A DNA stretch of 64,000 bases from Sanderia malayensis (Eukaryota > Cnidaria > Scyphozoa > Semaeostomeae > Pelagiidae). The number at the start of each line of letters is the position of its first letter. The first letter of the stretch is position 1. The notes beneath the pieces were generated by a model, which was given only the letters and a program-made list of their open reading frames with translations, did no database searches and was not told where the DNA came from. Below are positions 24,001-37,400 of this stretch, one piece after another. The stretch lies in assembly GCA_013076295.1 (NCBI GenBank), contig RQOL01000882.1, positions 186,001-250,000 on the forward strand. Reading direction: 5' to 3'. The translations under genes and the position numbers were made by a program.

Positions 24001-24949
24001 TTTTGATGTTGCAGAGGAGAGCTTATAGGGGAAAGGGTACTTTATAAAATCGCTAAATAAACTCCAAAAAATGTTTGTGTAGAACATTTATTAGTTTCAT
24101 CAATCATAATTTCATAATTGCCCACCATTTCAAGAGCAAGGGGGGTTTAATATGAAAAGGGGGGGCTTAATGGATAGGGAGGTTTAATAAATAGGGGGCT
24201 CAACAGAGAAAGGGTTTAATGGAGTCTTTATGGAAAGAAAATATAATTTATTGAATTGCTAATGAAAATAAAATGACTCACCAAATCTTAAGATTCACAT
24301 CAATTTGACCAACCTTCATCTGCTTGGAGAAAATTTCTTTTTCTAAATAAAAACAAACAACAAGAGTGGGTGTAGCAATATGTTGTGGAATAAATAAAAC
24401 ATATAAAAATAAAATATATATTTATATTATTTATAAAATAATAAAATAATTATTTATATCATTATTTGCCTAATGAATCGATAATCTAATCATTTGATCA
24501 GATCTGCTGATAATTTAAAAATCTTATCACTTGATTATCTAATAATAACTTATTTCATATGTTAAATCATATTTAATATATAATAAAGTGATGATTTAAT
24601 ATTTAATAACGTGAGAAGTTTGAATATCCGCCGCCAGGGACGATAAATAGCGGATGTCCAAAGTCGACTCGACTCAACACAGATATGCATATCCATGGTA
24701 GATGCAAAAAAATTTATATAATAATAAATATCAATAAATAGCATTAAAAACTGACAATAATAGAAGGCTAAAATTAACTCAGATATAAATTCATTAATTA
24801 AAACTGACTTACTTACCATTTGTTGTTATGTAAGTTTGAGGGAAAGATGTAATTCCTTCAGCGAATACAGATGCCAAGCTCGTTTTCCCAACCCCAGCAT
24901 CTCCAATTAAAGCAATATTTAATTGATAAGGCCGCCTTTTTGTCGACAT
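21067..24949 (-). CDS. Divergent Rab-like small GTPase
   Basis: Eight phase-matched exons give 207 residues: 24817-24949, 24282-24342, 23800-23860, 23184-23261, 22780-22878, 22248-22316, 21291-21329 and 21067-21150. The P-loop GDAGVGKTS and the ETSAK-equivalent VTSAK are kept. Switch II reads DLSGH instead of DTAGQ, losing the catalytic Gln. The base-recognition motif reads GMKID instead of NKxD, losing Asn. The C-terminus CVIF is an intact CaaX prenylation box. Exons 2, 3 and 4 are 61, 61 and 78 nt, identical in length and phase to Rab8 next door, and most other introns also coincide, so it is probably an ancient tandem paralogue. An in-frame Met at 25072 would add 41 residues. I chose 24949 because it matches the Rab8 N-terminal length. 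Function unknown; possibly GTP-locked or a weak nucleotide binder. Confidence 0.85.
21836..22167. mobile_element. MITE with CCGTATTTCCTCGATTA ends
   Basis: The left end ACCGTATTTCCTCGATTAAA and right end AATCGAGGAAACACGGCA are imperfect inverses. The interior repeats CGCCCCCCTCGATTAA. A shorter relative with the same ends lies at about 28066-28140 in the M13 gene. It sits in an intron of the Rab-like gene. No coding content. Confidence 0.65.
22448..22620. mobile_element. Short foldback element (ACACATTTTTTATAAGAAAC ends)
   Basis: The 173-bp segment starts ACACATTTTTTATAAGAAAC and ends with an imperfect inverse. Related ends (CACTCTTTTTATAAGAA and inverse) bound 27009-27142. It lies in an intron of the Rab-like gene. 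Probably a MITE. Confidence 0.55.
23368..23545. mobile_element. Tc1/mariner-like MITE
   Basis: The 178-bp segment has inverted ends CAGTAAAATCCCGATAGCTCG and TTCGAGTTATAGGGATTTTACTG, with TA on the left and TT on the right. Interior rich in TTCGAG/TTATCGAG words. Same style as 1731-1915. Confidence 0.65.
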
Positions 24950-25408
24950 TACAAAATCCAATATACCCAACTCCTGAAGACCTTCCTTCCAAGTACTTAG
25001 GCCCGTATCAGCATTATTCGATAAATGGCGACAAAATGTATTTAAATCGAACCAGCTATGAGATATAGACACAGAGCTCGCAACTAAGAACGTTTGACGT
25101 TGAGTTCGTGCTAAAATATCTTTGACGATATGTCGAAATTAACGATATTTTAAACAGACTCCCTCTAGTCTTGAGTCACTGTAGAAACTTTCAACTTCCT
25201 ACTAAATTTTCAAAATCGAAAGGAGTTCTAGGAAAGATGTCAACTGTCCCTCCCACCTTTTTACTAAGTGGACACGTGAAGTATTACAATGTAAAGAAAG
25301 TCTTTTCTTTCAAAACTTAAAATTTTAAAATCAATATGTTCAATGCGCGATAATAAAGTAAAAGCAATTTGAAATGCAATTTAAAATATGAATTAACAAC
25401 GTGTTTGA

Positions 25409-28400
25409 TTACCAGAGTTCGCATTTTTTACTTGGATTCATTTTGCTACTGGCTGGACAGTTAAAAGCTTTGCTGAACTCTTCTGAGTTGGAAACGGCAG
25501 CCAAAACCCTAAAAATTTAAAGATGGATTCGTATTCAGTAAAATCCCGCATATAAGAAACTTCAGGCTGGTCTTTCTTGAAGTTTCATACATTATTTATA
25601 TATCTTTTTATATCTATAGATTCTTACTGTCTATACTGGCCTCGCAGTGCTCAATATACAGAAGTACAGAGCAATAATAGAATAGAAGCAAGAAATTAAA
25701 AAAGTAGAAAGAGTAAAAGTAGAAAAGAAAGTAGAAACTAGACTACTTTCTTACTTCTATTCTATATCTCTTTATAAATATCTCGCTCCTACAAGGAACT
25801 TATTTCACGCTTTTTGTATAAGAAAGAAGTTTATGGCCAACATATATACTAGACACATTAAAATTTAAGACCCCACCTTATAACAACAACGTTGCATTAG
25901 CAGAGGAGAGAAAGGTGGGAAGGACAAAACAATAATGCTTACCTTATTCGGTCCGGGCTGTGTCTGTCAATGATAAGAGATTCTTCAGCACTTGACGCAG
26001 TTGAAGTAGAGCACCATATCTGTAATAAGTATTTCATATGTTTACCCCTGGAAATATTTCATTTCGTATTGTTTAACAGTGTACGGAATGGACCTTCCAG
26101 GGGTAACAGTATGAGACAATATGGTGAGACAATTTACCCCCTGGAACAATATTATTTTGTATTGTTTATCGATGGACTAAATGGGCCTTCCAAGGGCGAC
26201 AGTATGAGAAAATATAGTCAGACACTTTAACTCCTGGAAATATATCATTTTGCATTGTTTATCAATGGACCCTTTAAGGAGTTAAAACGAAGCAAATTGG
26301 CTTGATATTTTACCCCCTGGAAACGGTGTGATTTGTATTGACGTTGTATTGAGATGGCTTGAGCTCTAAGGGGGTTATCTCACCTGTGCAAATGATACGA
26401 AAAAGAGCTGGTCAGCGGTTAATTGAACAGCGGGCAATGTTTCTTGAATGTTGTTGTTGTTGTTGTCGATTGCCAATGACTTGTAAGCCTGGTGAAAAAT
26501 TAAATAGATTGAAGGATTGAAAAGGATTGAAGAGGATTGAAATAGGTTGAAGGATTGAAAAGGATCGAAAAGGATCGAATGGAATAACATGGGGAATATA
26601 TGAAATATGGTTTAAAGGATTGGATAGATTAAGATAGGGTTGGGTATATGCGGGTCACTAAAGTCTGTTTATGTTAGATCAGTGGCGTAGATAGAGGGGC
26701 TCAGGGGGCGAAAAACCCCTTTGTATAGCTAAACTGCCGTTTTGTCGGAGAACTGCTGATCTTGTCGGAAAAAAATATCGTCTTTTTACGTTCAGCTCTA
26801 ACTAATTTCCTTATCTTATATTCATAGTCTTGAAGACACAAAAATGCTTATTAAATTTTTGTCGGAAAATCTGAATTTCTCCCCCCCCCCCCACTATAAA
26901 ATTTACGCCACTGGGCTAGATTCCAGATGGAAAAGATAAATTAGGGTAAGTTGGGAGAAATTGGACGCAAGATGGAATGGGTTAGATAAGAGAAAACTAG
27001 AGAACATCACTCTTTTTATAAGAACAAGTAAATTTTTGCCGAGGCTCCAATGTTTTTATTTTTGCTATTGTTTGAAACAATAGATCATTGTTTTTCCATT
27101 GTTCTCCATTTGAATTCAAGCCTCAGTGTAAAAAGAGTGTAGGGTTGGGTGAAATATCAAAATTATTGAGAGGAGAACAATGTAGAAACGATGCATATTT
27201 CTGTTACCTTAAATGCCAATTTCAAGCCGCCATTATCGGCAATGTTCTCTGACAGGGTCTGCTTGCTATTAATCTGCAGAATAAAAGATACATTAATAAC
27301 ATTCGCCCCCTGAAGGCTCATCCGATTACATTGCCAACAAACTAATTCTAAATACACTTCAGGGGTGTGATTAATATGAGAGATTGCATTGGTTAGCTAT
27401 GGGTTGGTGTGAGATTGCACGGGGGTAAGGTACCTTTGTTTTCTTTGTCGTAAAATTGGAGTATTGTTCTTCGAAGCATTTTGCGAGTCTTTCGAATTCT
27501 GCTTTCGATTCTTTGCTCCACCAGTTCTTCATGTTGCCCTGGCCGTCGAAAAGGCGACCTCATTTTGAAGAAGAGATATAGTTTGAAAAATTGAGATAAA
27601 AATTGAGACATGAAGAAAAGTAATTACACCTTTTGGAGCTATAAATATTGTTTTGTTTTTCAATGGGACCTGGAAAATGGACCTTTCAGGAGTGGCAGTA
27701 TGAGACAATATAATCAGACATTTTACCCTCTGAAAATATATCATTTCGTATGGCTTATCAATGGAGTAAATGGACCTTCCAGGGGTGACTGCATGAGGCA
27801 ATATAGTCAGACACTACTCCCTGGAAATACATCATTTCGTATTGTTTATCGATGGACTAAATGGACTTCCAGGGAGTAACTGCAAGGGACAGTGTAGTTT
27901 CGGGGGAAGTGGGGGAGTAAATACCTTTATCATCAAAGCCGTGAGTCAACTCGTGGGCCAAAATTGTTCCCAAAGAACCATAATTCATCGAGCTAACGAA
28001 AGAAGAGATATCTGGTCAAACAACATAGACGAGTAAACGATAAATGAAACAATAACTTACTCTATTTCCTCTAATAAACGCCCACCCAATTTTGCAAAAC
28101 ATTTAATAAGCGCCCGGGCGCTTGAGGATATACGGTATTCTGTTTTAACAATAGAGCACATAATTGATTATCGCGCTTTAAGATGAAAATACTGCTTTAA
28201 AAATACATATTTAATGAACTATTTGAAGATGAGCAATAATGTAGAATAAAACATAATTAATTTTCTACTTACGTGGGATATTCTGGGTTGAAAAAGGGTG
28301 ATTGGAGAATACCAGATGGAAAAGCTAGAAAGAAATAAGCAAGTAAACAAATAAACAAGTCAGTAAGTAAGCAAACAAGCAAACAAGTAAGCAAGCAAAC

Positions 28401-31400
28401 AAGTAAACAATTAAGCAAGCAAACAAGTAAGCAAGTAAACAAGTAAACAAATAAACAAGTCAGTAAGAAAGCAAATAAACAAGTAAACAATTAAGCAAAT
28501 AAACAAGTAAACAATTAAGCAAGCAAACAAGTAAGCAAGTAAACAAGTAAGCAAGTAAGCGAGTAAACAAGTAAATATGTGAACAAGTAAATATGTAAAC
28601 AAGTGAACAAAAAACAAGTCAGTAAGTAAGCAAGCAAACAAGCAAACAAGTAAGCGAGTAAACAAGCAAACAAGTAAATATGTAAACAAGTGAACAAGTA
28701 AGCAAGTAAATAAATAAGCAAATAAACAAGTAAACAATTAAGCAAGCAGACAAATAAGCAAGTAAACAAGTAAGCAAGTAAGCGAGTAAACAAGTAAACA
28801 AATAAACAAGTCAGTAAGTAAGCAAATAAACAAGTAAACAATTAAGCAAATAAACAAGTAAACAATTAAGCAAGCAAACAAGTAAGCAAGTAAACAAGTA
28901 AGCAAGTAAGCGAGTAAACAAGTAAATATGTGAACAAGTAAATATGTAAACAAGTGAACAAAAAACAAGTCAGTAAGTAAGCAAACAAACAAGTAAACAA
29001 GTAAGCGAGTAAACAAGCAAACAAGTAAATATGTAAACAAGTGAACAAGTAAGCAAGTAAATAAATAAGCAAATAAACAAGTAAACAAGTGAGCGAGTAA
29101 GCAAGTAGACAAGCAAACATATAAACAAAGAAACAAGTAAACAAGTAAGCGAGTAAACAAGTAAACAAGTCAGTAAGTAAGCAAATAAACAAGTAAACAA
29201 TTAAGCAAGCAGACAAGTAAGCAAGTAAACAAGTAAGCAAGTAAGCAAGTAAACAAGTAAACAAATAAACAAGTCAGTAAGTAAGCAAATAAACAAGTAA
29301 ACAATTAAGCAAGCAGACAAGTAAGCAAGTAAACAAGTAAGCAAGTAAGCAAGTAAACAAGTAAACAAATAAACAAGTAAATAAATAAGCAAATAAACAA
29401 GTAAACAATTAAGCAAGCAGACAAATAAGCAAGTAAACAAGTAAGCAAGTAAACAAGTGAACAAGTAAACAAATAAACAAGTCAGTAAGTAAGCAAATAA
29501 ACAAGTAAACAATTAAGCAAATAAACAAGTAAACAATTGGGCAAGCAAACAAGTAAGCAAGTAAACAAGTAAGCAAGTAAGCGAGTAAACAAGTAAATAT
29601 GTGAACAAGTAAATATGTAAACAAGTGAACAAAAAACAAGTCAGTAAGTAAGCAAACAAACAAGTAAACAAGTAAGCGAGTAAACAAGCAAACAAGTAAA
29701 TATGTAAACAAGTGAACAAGTAAGCAAGTAAATAAATAAGCAAATAAACAAGTAAACAAGTGAGCGAGTAAGCAAGTAGACAAGCAAACATATAAACAAA
29801 GAAACAAGTAAACAAGTAAGCGAGTAAACAAGTAAACAAATAAACAAGTCAGTAAGTAAGCAAATAAACAAGTAAACAATTAAGCAAGCAGACAAGTAAG
29901 CAAGTAAACAAGTAAGCAAGTAAGCAAGTAAACAAGTAAACAAATAAACAAGTCAGTAAGTAAGCAAATAAACAAGTAAACAATTAAGCAAGCAGACAAG
30001 TAAGCAAGTAAACAAGTAAGCAAGTAAGCAAGTAAACAAGTAAACAAATAAACAAGTAAATAAATAAGCAAATAAACAAGTAAACAATTAAGCAAGCAGA
30101 CAAATAAGCAAGTAAACAAGTAAGCAAGTAAACAAGTAAACAAGTAAACAAATAAACAAGTCAGTAAGTAAGCAAATAAACAAGTAAACAATTAAGCAAA
30201 TAAACAAGTAAACAATTAAGCAAGCAAACAAGTAAGCAAGTAAACAAGTAAGCAAGTAAGCGAGTAAACAAGTAAATATGTGAACAAGTAAATATGTAAA
30301 CAAGTGAACAAAAAACAAGTCAGTAAGTAAGCAAACAAACAAGTAAACAAGTAAGCGAGTAAACAAGTAAACAAATAAACAAGTCAGTAAGTAAGCAAAT
30401 AAACAAGTAAACAATTAAGCAAGCAGACAAGTAAGCAAGTAAACAAGTAAGCAAGTAAGCAAGTAAACAAGTAAACAAATAAACAAGTCAGTAAGTAAGC
30501 AAATAAACAAGTAAACAATTAAGCAAGCAGACAAGTAAGCAAGTAAACAAGTAAGCAAGTAAGCAAGTAAACAAGTAAACAAATAAACAAGTAAATAAAT
30601 AAGCAAATAAACAAGTAAACAATTAAGCAAGCAGACAAATAAGCAAGTAAACAAGTAAGCAAGTAAACAAGTAAACAAGTAAACAAATAAACAAGTCAGT
30701 AAGTAAGCAAATAAACAAGTAAACAATTAAGCAAATAAACAAGTAAACAATTGGGCAAGCAAACAAGTAAGCAAGTAAACAAGTAAGCAAGTAAGCGAGT
30801 AAACAAGTAAATATGTGAACAAGTAAATATGTAAACAAGTGAACAAAAAACAAGTCAGTAAGTAAGCAAACAAACAAGTAAACAAGTAAGCGAGTAAACA
30901 AGCAAACAAGTAAATATGTAAACAAGTGAACAAGTAAGCAAGTAAATAAATAAGCAAATAAACAAGTAAACAAGTGAGCGAGTAAGCAAGTAGACAAGCA
31001 AACATATAAACAAAGAAACAAGTAAACAAGTAAGCGAGTAAACAAGTAAACAAGTCAGTAAGTAAGCAAATAAACAAGTAAACAATTAAGCAAGCAGACA
31101 AGTAAGCAAGTAAACAAGTAAGCAAGTAAGCAAGTAAACAAGTAAACAAATAAACAAGTCAGTAAGTAAGCAAATAAACAAGTAAACAATTAAGCAAGCA
31201 GACAAGTAAGCAAGTAAACAAGTAAGCAAGTAAGCAAGTAAACAAGTAAACAAGTAAACAAATAAACAAGTCAGTAAGTAAGCAAATAAACAAGTAAACA
31301 ATTAAGCAAGCAGACAAGTAAGCAAGTAAACAAGTAAGCAAGTAAGCAAGTAAACAAGTAAACAAATAAACAAGTCAGTAAGTAAGCAAATAAACAAGTA

Positions 31401-34400
31401 AACAATTAAGCAAGTAAACAAGTAAACAATTGGGCAAGCAAACAAGTAAGCAAGTAAACAAGTAAGCAAGTAAGCGAGTAAACAAGTAAATATGTGAACA
31501 AGTAAATATGTAAACAAGTGAACAAAAAACAAGTCAGTAAGTAAGCAAACAAACAAGTAAACAAGTAAGCGAGTAAACAAGTAAACAAATAAACAAGTCA
31601 GTAAGTAAGCAAATAAACAAGTAAACAATTAAGCAAATAAACAAGTAAACAATTAAGCAAGCAAACAAGTAAGCAAGTAAACAAGTAAGCAAGTAAGCGA
31701 GTAAACAAGCAAATATGTGAACAAGTAAATATGTAAACAAGTGAACAAAAAACAAGTCAGTAAGTAAGCAAACAAACAAGTAAACAAGTAAGCGAGTAAA
31801 CAAGCAAACAAGTAAATATGTCAACAAGTGAACAAGTAAGCAAGTAAATAAATAAGCAAATAAACAAGTAAACAAGTAAGCGAGTAAACAAGCAAACAAG
31901 TAAATATGTAAACAAGTGAACAAGTAAGCAAGTAAATAAATAAGCAAACAAACAAGTAAACAATTAAGCAAGCAGACAAGTAAGCAAGTAGACAAGCAAC
32001 AAAGAGCACAAGTAGACAAGCAAACATATAAACAAAGAAACAAGTAAACAAGTAAGCGAGTAAACAAGTAAACAAGTAAGCAAGCTTACCTATATAATTT
32101 CGAGGTGAGTTATAAAATGCATTCACGGCTGTTGGTGTAACATGCCATCTAAAAATTATAATAAATTAAATAAATTAAAATAAATAATAATAAATTATAA
32201 TAAATTATATTACTTTACAAATGCAAAGTTCTTTACAATAGAGATGGCCGAAATTACTGAAAAGCTAAGCATAATTATACAGGAATTGTAGAATTCAGGA
32301 AAAAGGTAGAAAAGTGTGGCGAAGATTGAGATAGAGGATGTAAAGTAAAAGTGAGCTGAAACTTACTCAGTTCTGTCCGGTTTTGTGCTTCGTCTACTCA
32401 TGGTTTTTTGATGGTAAAACAAGCGGGCATTGAGGTAATTCTTGAACGGGTTAGCAGTCACACTCAGCTTGATGGATGTAGAAAGATGTCTGATTAATCA
32501 TGAACTCAAATGGGCAGGCATTATTTATCATTGCTTATCATCTAATCACTTGATAAACTAATCACTTGATCATCTAATCAACTGACCGTCTAAACACTTG
32601 ATCACTTAATCACTTGATAAACTAATCACTTGATCATCTGATCACTAGATAATCTAATCGCTCAATCATCTAGTCACTAAACCAACTAATCACTTGATCA
32701 GCTAATACGACGACCCAATAATCATTCCATCTTGTGATTACTTACATTTTTGTAATAATTCTCCAATGCACGAGGATCCACTAGCCAATCAGGGAAACCA
32801 ATCATGTCAATCAACAGCGAAACCTGTCAATCAAAATTACTTCATAAACCCTCCATTGAACTGAATTGAATTGAATTGAATTGAATTGAATACATCATAT
32901 CAAAGTGCGGAGGACTGGACCGCCAAACAATAACAAAGAAATTTGCAACAAAGATAACAAAGATACTGTTGTTGCGGTAGTAATGTTGGTGTATTACCTT
33001 TTCAATGGCCTTCAGCCTGGTTTCTGTGTCCATCCATTGCTTGCTGGAAATTTCAAGGACAAAGGATTCCTTCACAGCTGTAACCATGTCTTTGATCTAG
33101 AGAAAAATCGAATGTTACCCCCTGGAAACTTATCACTTCGTGTTGCTTATTAATGAGCTATATGGACCTTTCAGGGGTGAGAGTATGAGACAATATAGTC
33201 AGACACTTTACATGCTGGAAATATATCATTTTGTATTGTTTATTACATAGCTATCCGCGGGAGATCAGGGTGCACTAAAATTTGAACCATTACACCAAGA
33301 GAGTTGGGAAATGTCTCAACGTGATGGGCATGGTCGAAATAGTATGTTTTCATTATTTGCAATTTATATTTCATTGCCAGCTGTCCCCAGCGTTCCAAAA
33401 TACTCGAAACGACGTATTTTAAGGGTTTCAAGCACGCATTTAGAAAGACGATAACGTTTGAGCCAGTTGTCCTAGAGATCTGCAATTTGTTCCATCGTGA
33501 TGGGCATGATCAAATAGTCGCAACGTGGTTAGTAGGACCTATTTAGTATAATTCGACTCCTTGTGAGTCATTTTTCAGTCTATTTCAAAATTTGATTTTT
33601 TCAGTACCTACTTCATGTTTGATAGAAAGTTTAAATAGCTATGCGCGGGAAATCTGGGTCCACGAACCATTACTCCTAGAAAACTGGGAATCGTCTTAAC
33701 GTGGTCAGTAGGACCTATTTAGCATTCTTTTGAGTCATTTTTCAGTCTATTTTAAAATTGAATTTTTCAGTACCTACTTCATGTTTCATAAAAAGTTTAA
33801 TGTCCTAAATGGACCTTCCAGCGTTGACAGTTTGGAAAAATATACTCAAGCACATTACCCCCTGAAAACCATTCACTTCGCATTGCTTATCTATGCATCA
33901 AGCGAATATTCCCGGGCCAACATGAATCACAGAGTAAAAAAATTTGCCCCCGGGAAATATGCCTGATTCACCTGCAAATCAACATCAATGTTAATCAAAA
34001 ACCGGGGGGTTAACACTACCTGTTGCTTTATGCTTGCTGCGTTTTGTTTCTTGCTGTCTCTGATGAAGAGATAACCTGTCGCGAAACCAAGAACCGAATC
34101 GGTTTGTTTTACGCAACTCCTCCAGCTTGGGTCGACTATGTCGAGGCCCTTTTCAGCGCGCAGTAATCCTGAGTAAGCGTCACGGAATGGCTTGGAGAGC
34201 ATGGGGACGAGTGGCTTGATCAAATGCCAAACCATGTAGTTTGCAAGGATCCTACAAGGGATATTCAGTGTTATTGTCATTGTGAGTGAAACACAATGGT
34301 GCTTGGTAATCAGGATACGCCGTCCCAAATGACAGTGACATTTTGAAATAAATTCAGTGAGACAATCATTGTTGGAATTATTTCAAGGGTAATTGAAAAA

Positions 34401-37400
34401 TGTTGGCTACAGCCAGCTCTTTGCAAGCGAAGTATGCACGTTGACGTCATATGAGAGCCAGAGAAACAAGGACTGAACAGGATAATCTAATTCAACTCCA
34501 TCCAATCTAGTCTAATCCAATTTAACCCCATCTAATCTAATCTAATTTCATACACTTCAATCCAATCGAATCCGATCCGAACGGAATCAATTCTTCCTAT
34601 CCTATCCTATATCGGATCCGATCCGATCCAATCCGATCTAATCCAATCCTATCCTCTCCTATCCTATCCTATCCTATCCTACCCTATCCCATCTTATCCT
34701 ATCCTACGTATGAATAACCCCATATTTTCTAATGCAAGCCTACCCTATTCTATCCTACCCTATTCTATCCTTACCCTATTCAAACTTATCTTATTTCATC
34801 TCATCCTACCCTATCGAGATTCTATCCCACCCTATCTCATTTCATTTTTTCAATCTTACACTTTCTATCCAATCCAACCTAATCCAATCCAATCAGATCC
34901 AACCAATCCTATGAAATCTAATCTTATCCCACACAATCTTATCTTATCATATCCCTAAATTTCATCAAATTGATCAGATACCCCAGAAGATCAGTTTTTT
35001 GGCTGTGTTGGTGGTTGTGTTGGTCTTTGAGGACAGCTGTTATTGATTATAGTATGCTTCAAAATAAGAGTACTACGATGGTAATTTGGGGATGTTATGC
35101 TCTATTTACCTTCTTTCTGTACGTATTACCAAATCAGACATGTTTTTCAAGTAGTGAGGAGTGTAAACAACAACAGGTTCATCGAACGTAACCTTTGTGT
35201 TGAACATGCTGTTCATAAAATCCAGCCATGGAATCTGGAATGGAATGGAATTGGGGTGAGGACTTGTATTATATTGATATTGGTGAGAAAAAAGTAAAGA
35301 AGTAAAGAAGTAAAGAAGTAAAGAAGTAAAGAAGTAAAGAAATCATGACGTCAAAAAATTGATTACTAATTTTTGTTGAAGAAAACGATACAGGTTGTTC
35401 AGAAAAAGTGGAAATAGTGCTTACCGCTGGACAAAGGTCCTGAAGTTGTTCAACAGTCATTTTATTGTGAATTTGATCTGCTTTCCTGAGGGCTTCTTTC
35501 GATTCATAAATACTGGCTAATTTCTTTTCAAACTCAAATACTTCCTTCATTTGATTTTCCACGTTTTCTCCTCCCAACAATTTGCCAACATCAACCATCA
35601 GTTTTTTGTAAGCTCTTATGACCTGGAAATGCAAGGAGGAAGATGTTACTGATTCATTGAGAATGAAGAGTGGAAAGATGGGAAGATGGTGAAAACCAAT
35701 GAATAAGATTGTTGGAAGAATGCGAAAATCATACGTTATTTATCATCTGGTTCCTTATTGAGAAGGAAGAGTGGGAAGATGGGAAGATGGTGAAAACCAA
35801 TCAATAAGATTGTTGGAAGAGTATAAGAAAGAAGTTAAAGTGGGAAGATGAAGTTGGAAAGATGAATAAAACCAATGAATAAGATTGTCGGAAGAATATA
35901 CATGAAATTGAAGAAACCAAAAGAATCGAAGAAAAAATTTCGAACTGAAGCAAACATTATTTTTGTGAGGAATGAAGTTCTTCATTATCATTCTTGCAAG
36001 GTTAAAGAATTTCCCCGTATTTACAACATATTGAAGCAATACAAGAGTTGCAAAAATCACTCGAAAACTGCACCCCCCCGAAATTCAAAAGTCATCATTA
36101 CTTTTTACTGGATTTGAGCATAATTTCAGGGGGGCACTCACCTTATCATCGTCTTTCCTTGTGTAGAATTCTTCATCCGGCAATGTGATTCCAGATTGTT
36201 CGATCTAAAACGAGAAGCAAAGTAGTTACCCCCGGAACACACGCAAAAGGGCATAGCAACACAATTATAAAGTCATCAACTCCCGGGGGTCACTTCAAAG
36301 TAAATTCGGTGCATTGATGAATTTTTTCATTTGCAATGCTTTATTACGAAATGATATATTTCCTAGAGGCAAAATGTCTGATTATGTTTTTCTCATACTG
36401 TCACCCCTGGAAGGTCTATTTAGTCCATCAATAAACAATGCAAAATCATATATATCTAGGGGGTGAAGTATTTGACCATACTGTCTCATACTGTCACCCC
36501 TGGAAGGTCCATTTAATCCATTGATAAACAAATACGTAATGATATATTTCCTAAGCGTTAAGTGTCTGACTATATTGTCTCTATATGACGTTTTTTAAAA
36601 TAGTTCCCCCCCGGTACTAACTTCACTCGCTGTCGCTATTCAATGCGTTTTAAGCAATAAAAACGGGGGTACTGTATATTCTTACATACTTGAATAGAGT
36701 TTTCGTTGGAACGTATGTCATCAGACGCTACGAACATATGAAACAAAGGCATGTTCTTCAATTTGTGAATTTTGTTCAGGGCTTGTTCAAAGCTCCAGTC
36801 CTCGTCATTCCAAATGGATGAGTTCCAGAGTCCCCAGTTCCCCACTTGGCCAATCAGGGTTTTAGCGCTGCCCAATGCGTTCTTCTCCATCCAATCAGAG
36901 TCCTGGAATGACAAAGGTGTCGTGTTAATCACAACAAAATATTTTGAACTATAAAAGAAAGATTTTGAACTATGAAAGAAGATTTTGAATCATAAAGGAA
37001 GATTGTGAACTATAAAGGAAGACTGCGCGTTATAAGGGAAAATGGTGAACTCTGAAAGAAGATGGTGGATCATAAAGGAAGATTGTGAGCTGTAAAGGAA
37101 GATGGCGAATTTGAAAGGAAGATTGTGAACTCTGAAAAAAGATTGTGAACTACAAGGAAGATGGTGAGCTACAAGGGAGATTGTGAACTATGAAGGAAGA
37201 TTTTGAACCATAAAGGAAGGTTGTGAATCATAAAAGGTTACAAGTAGAAAGTTGTGAACTATGTAGGAAACTTGTGCGTTGTAAAGGAAGATGGTGAACT
37301 TTAAAGAAAGATGGTGAGCTATAAAGGAAGATGGTGAGCTATAAAGGAAGGTTGCGAATTATAAAAGAAGATTGTGAATCATAAAAGAAGATTGTGAACT

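Noticed and set aside
28269..32126. Leu/Thr/Cys-rich minus-strand frames as membrane proteins
   Set aside because: They are translations of a CAAGTAAA-type satellite inside one M13 intron, in several frames at once, with no flanking coding signals.
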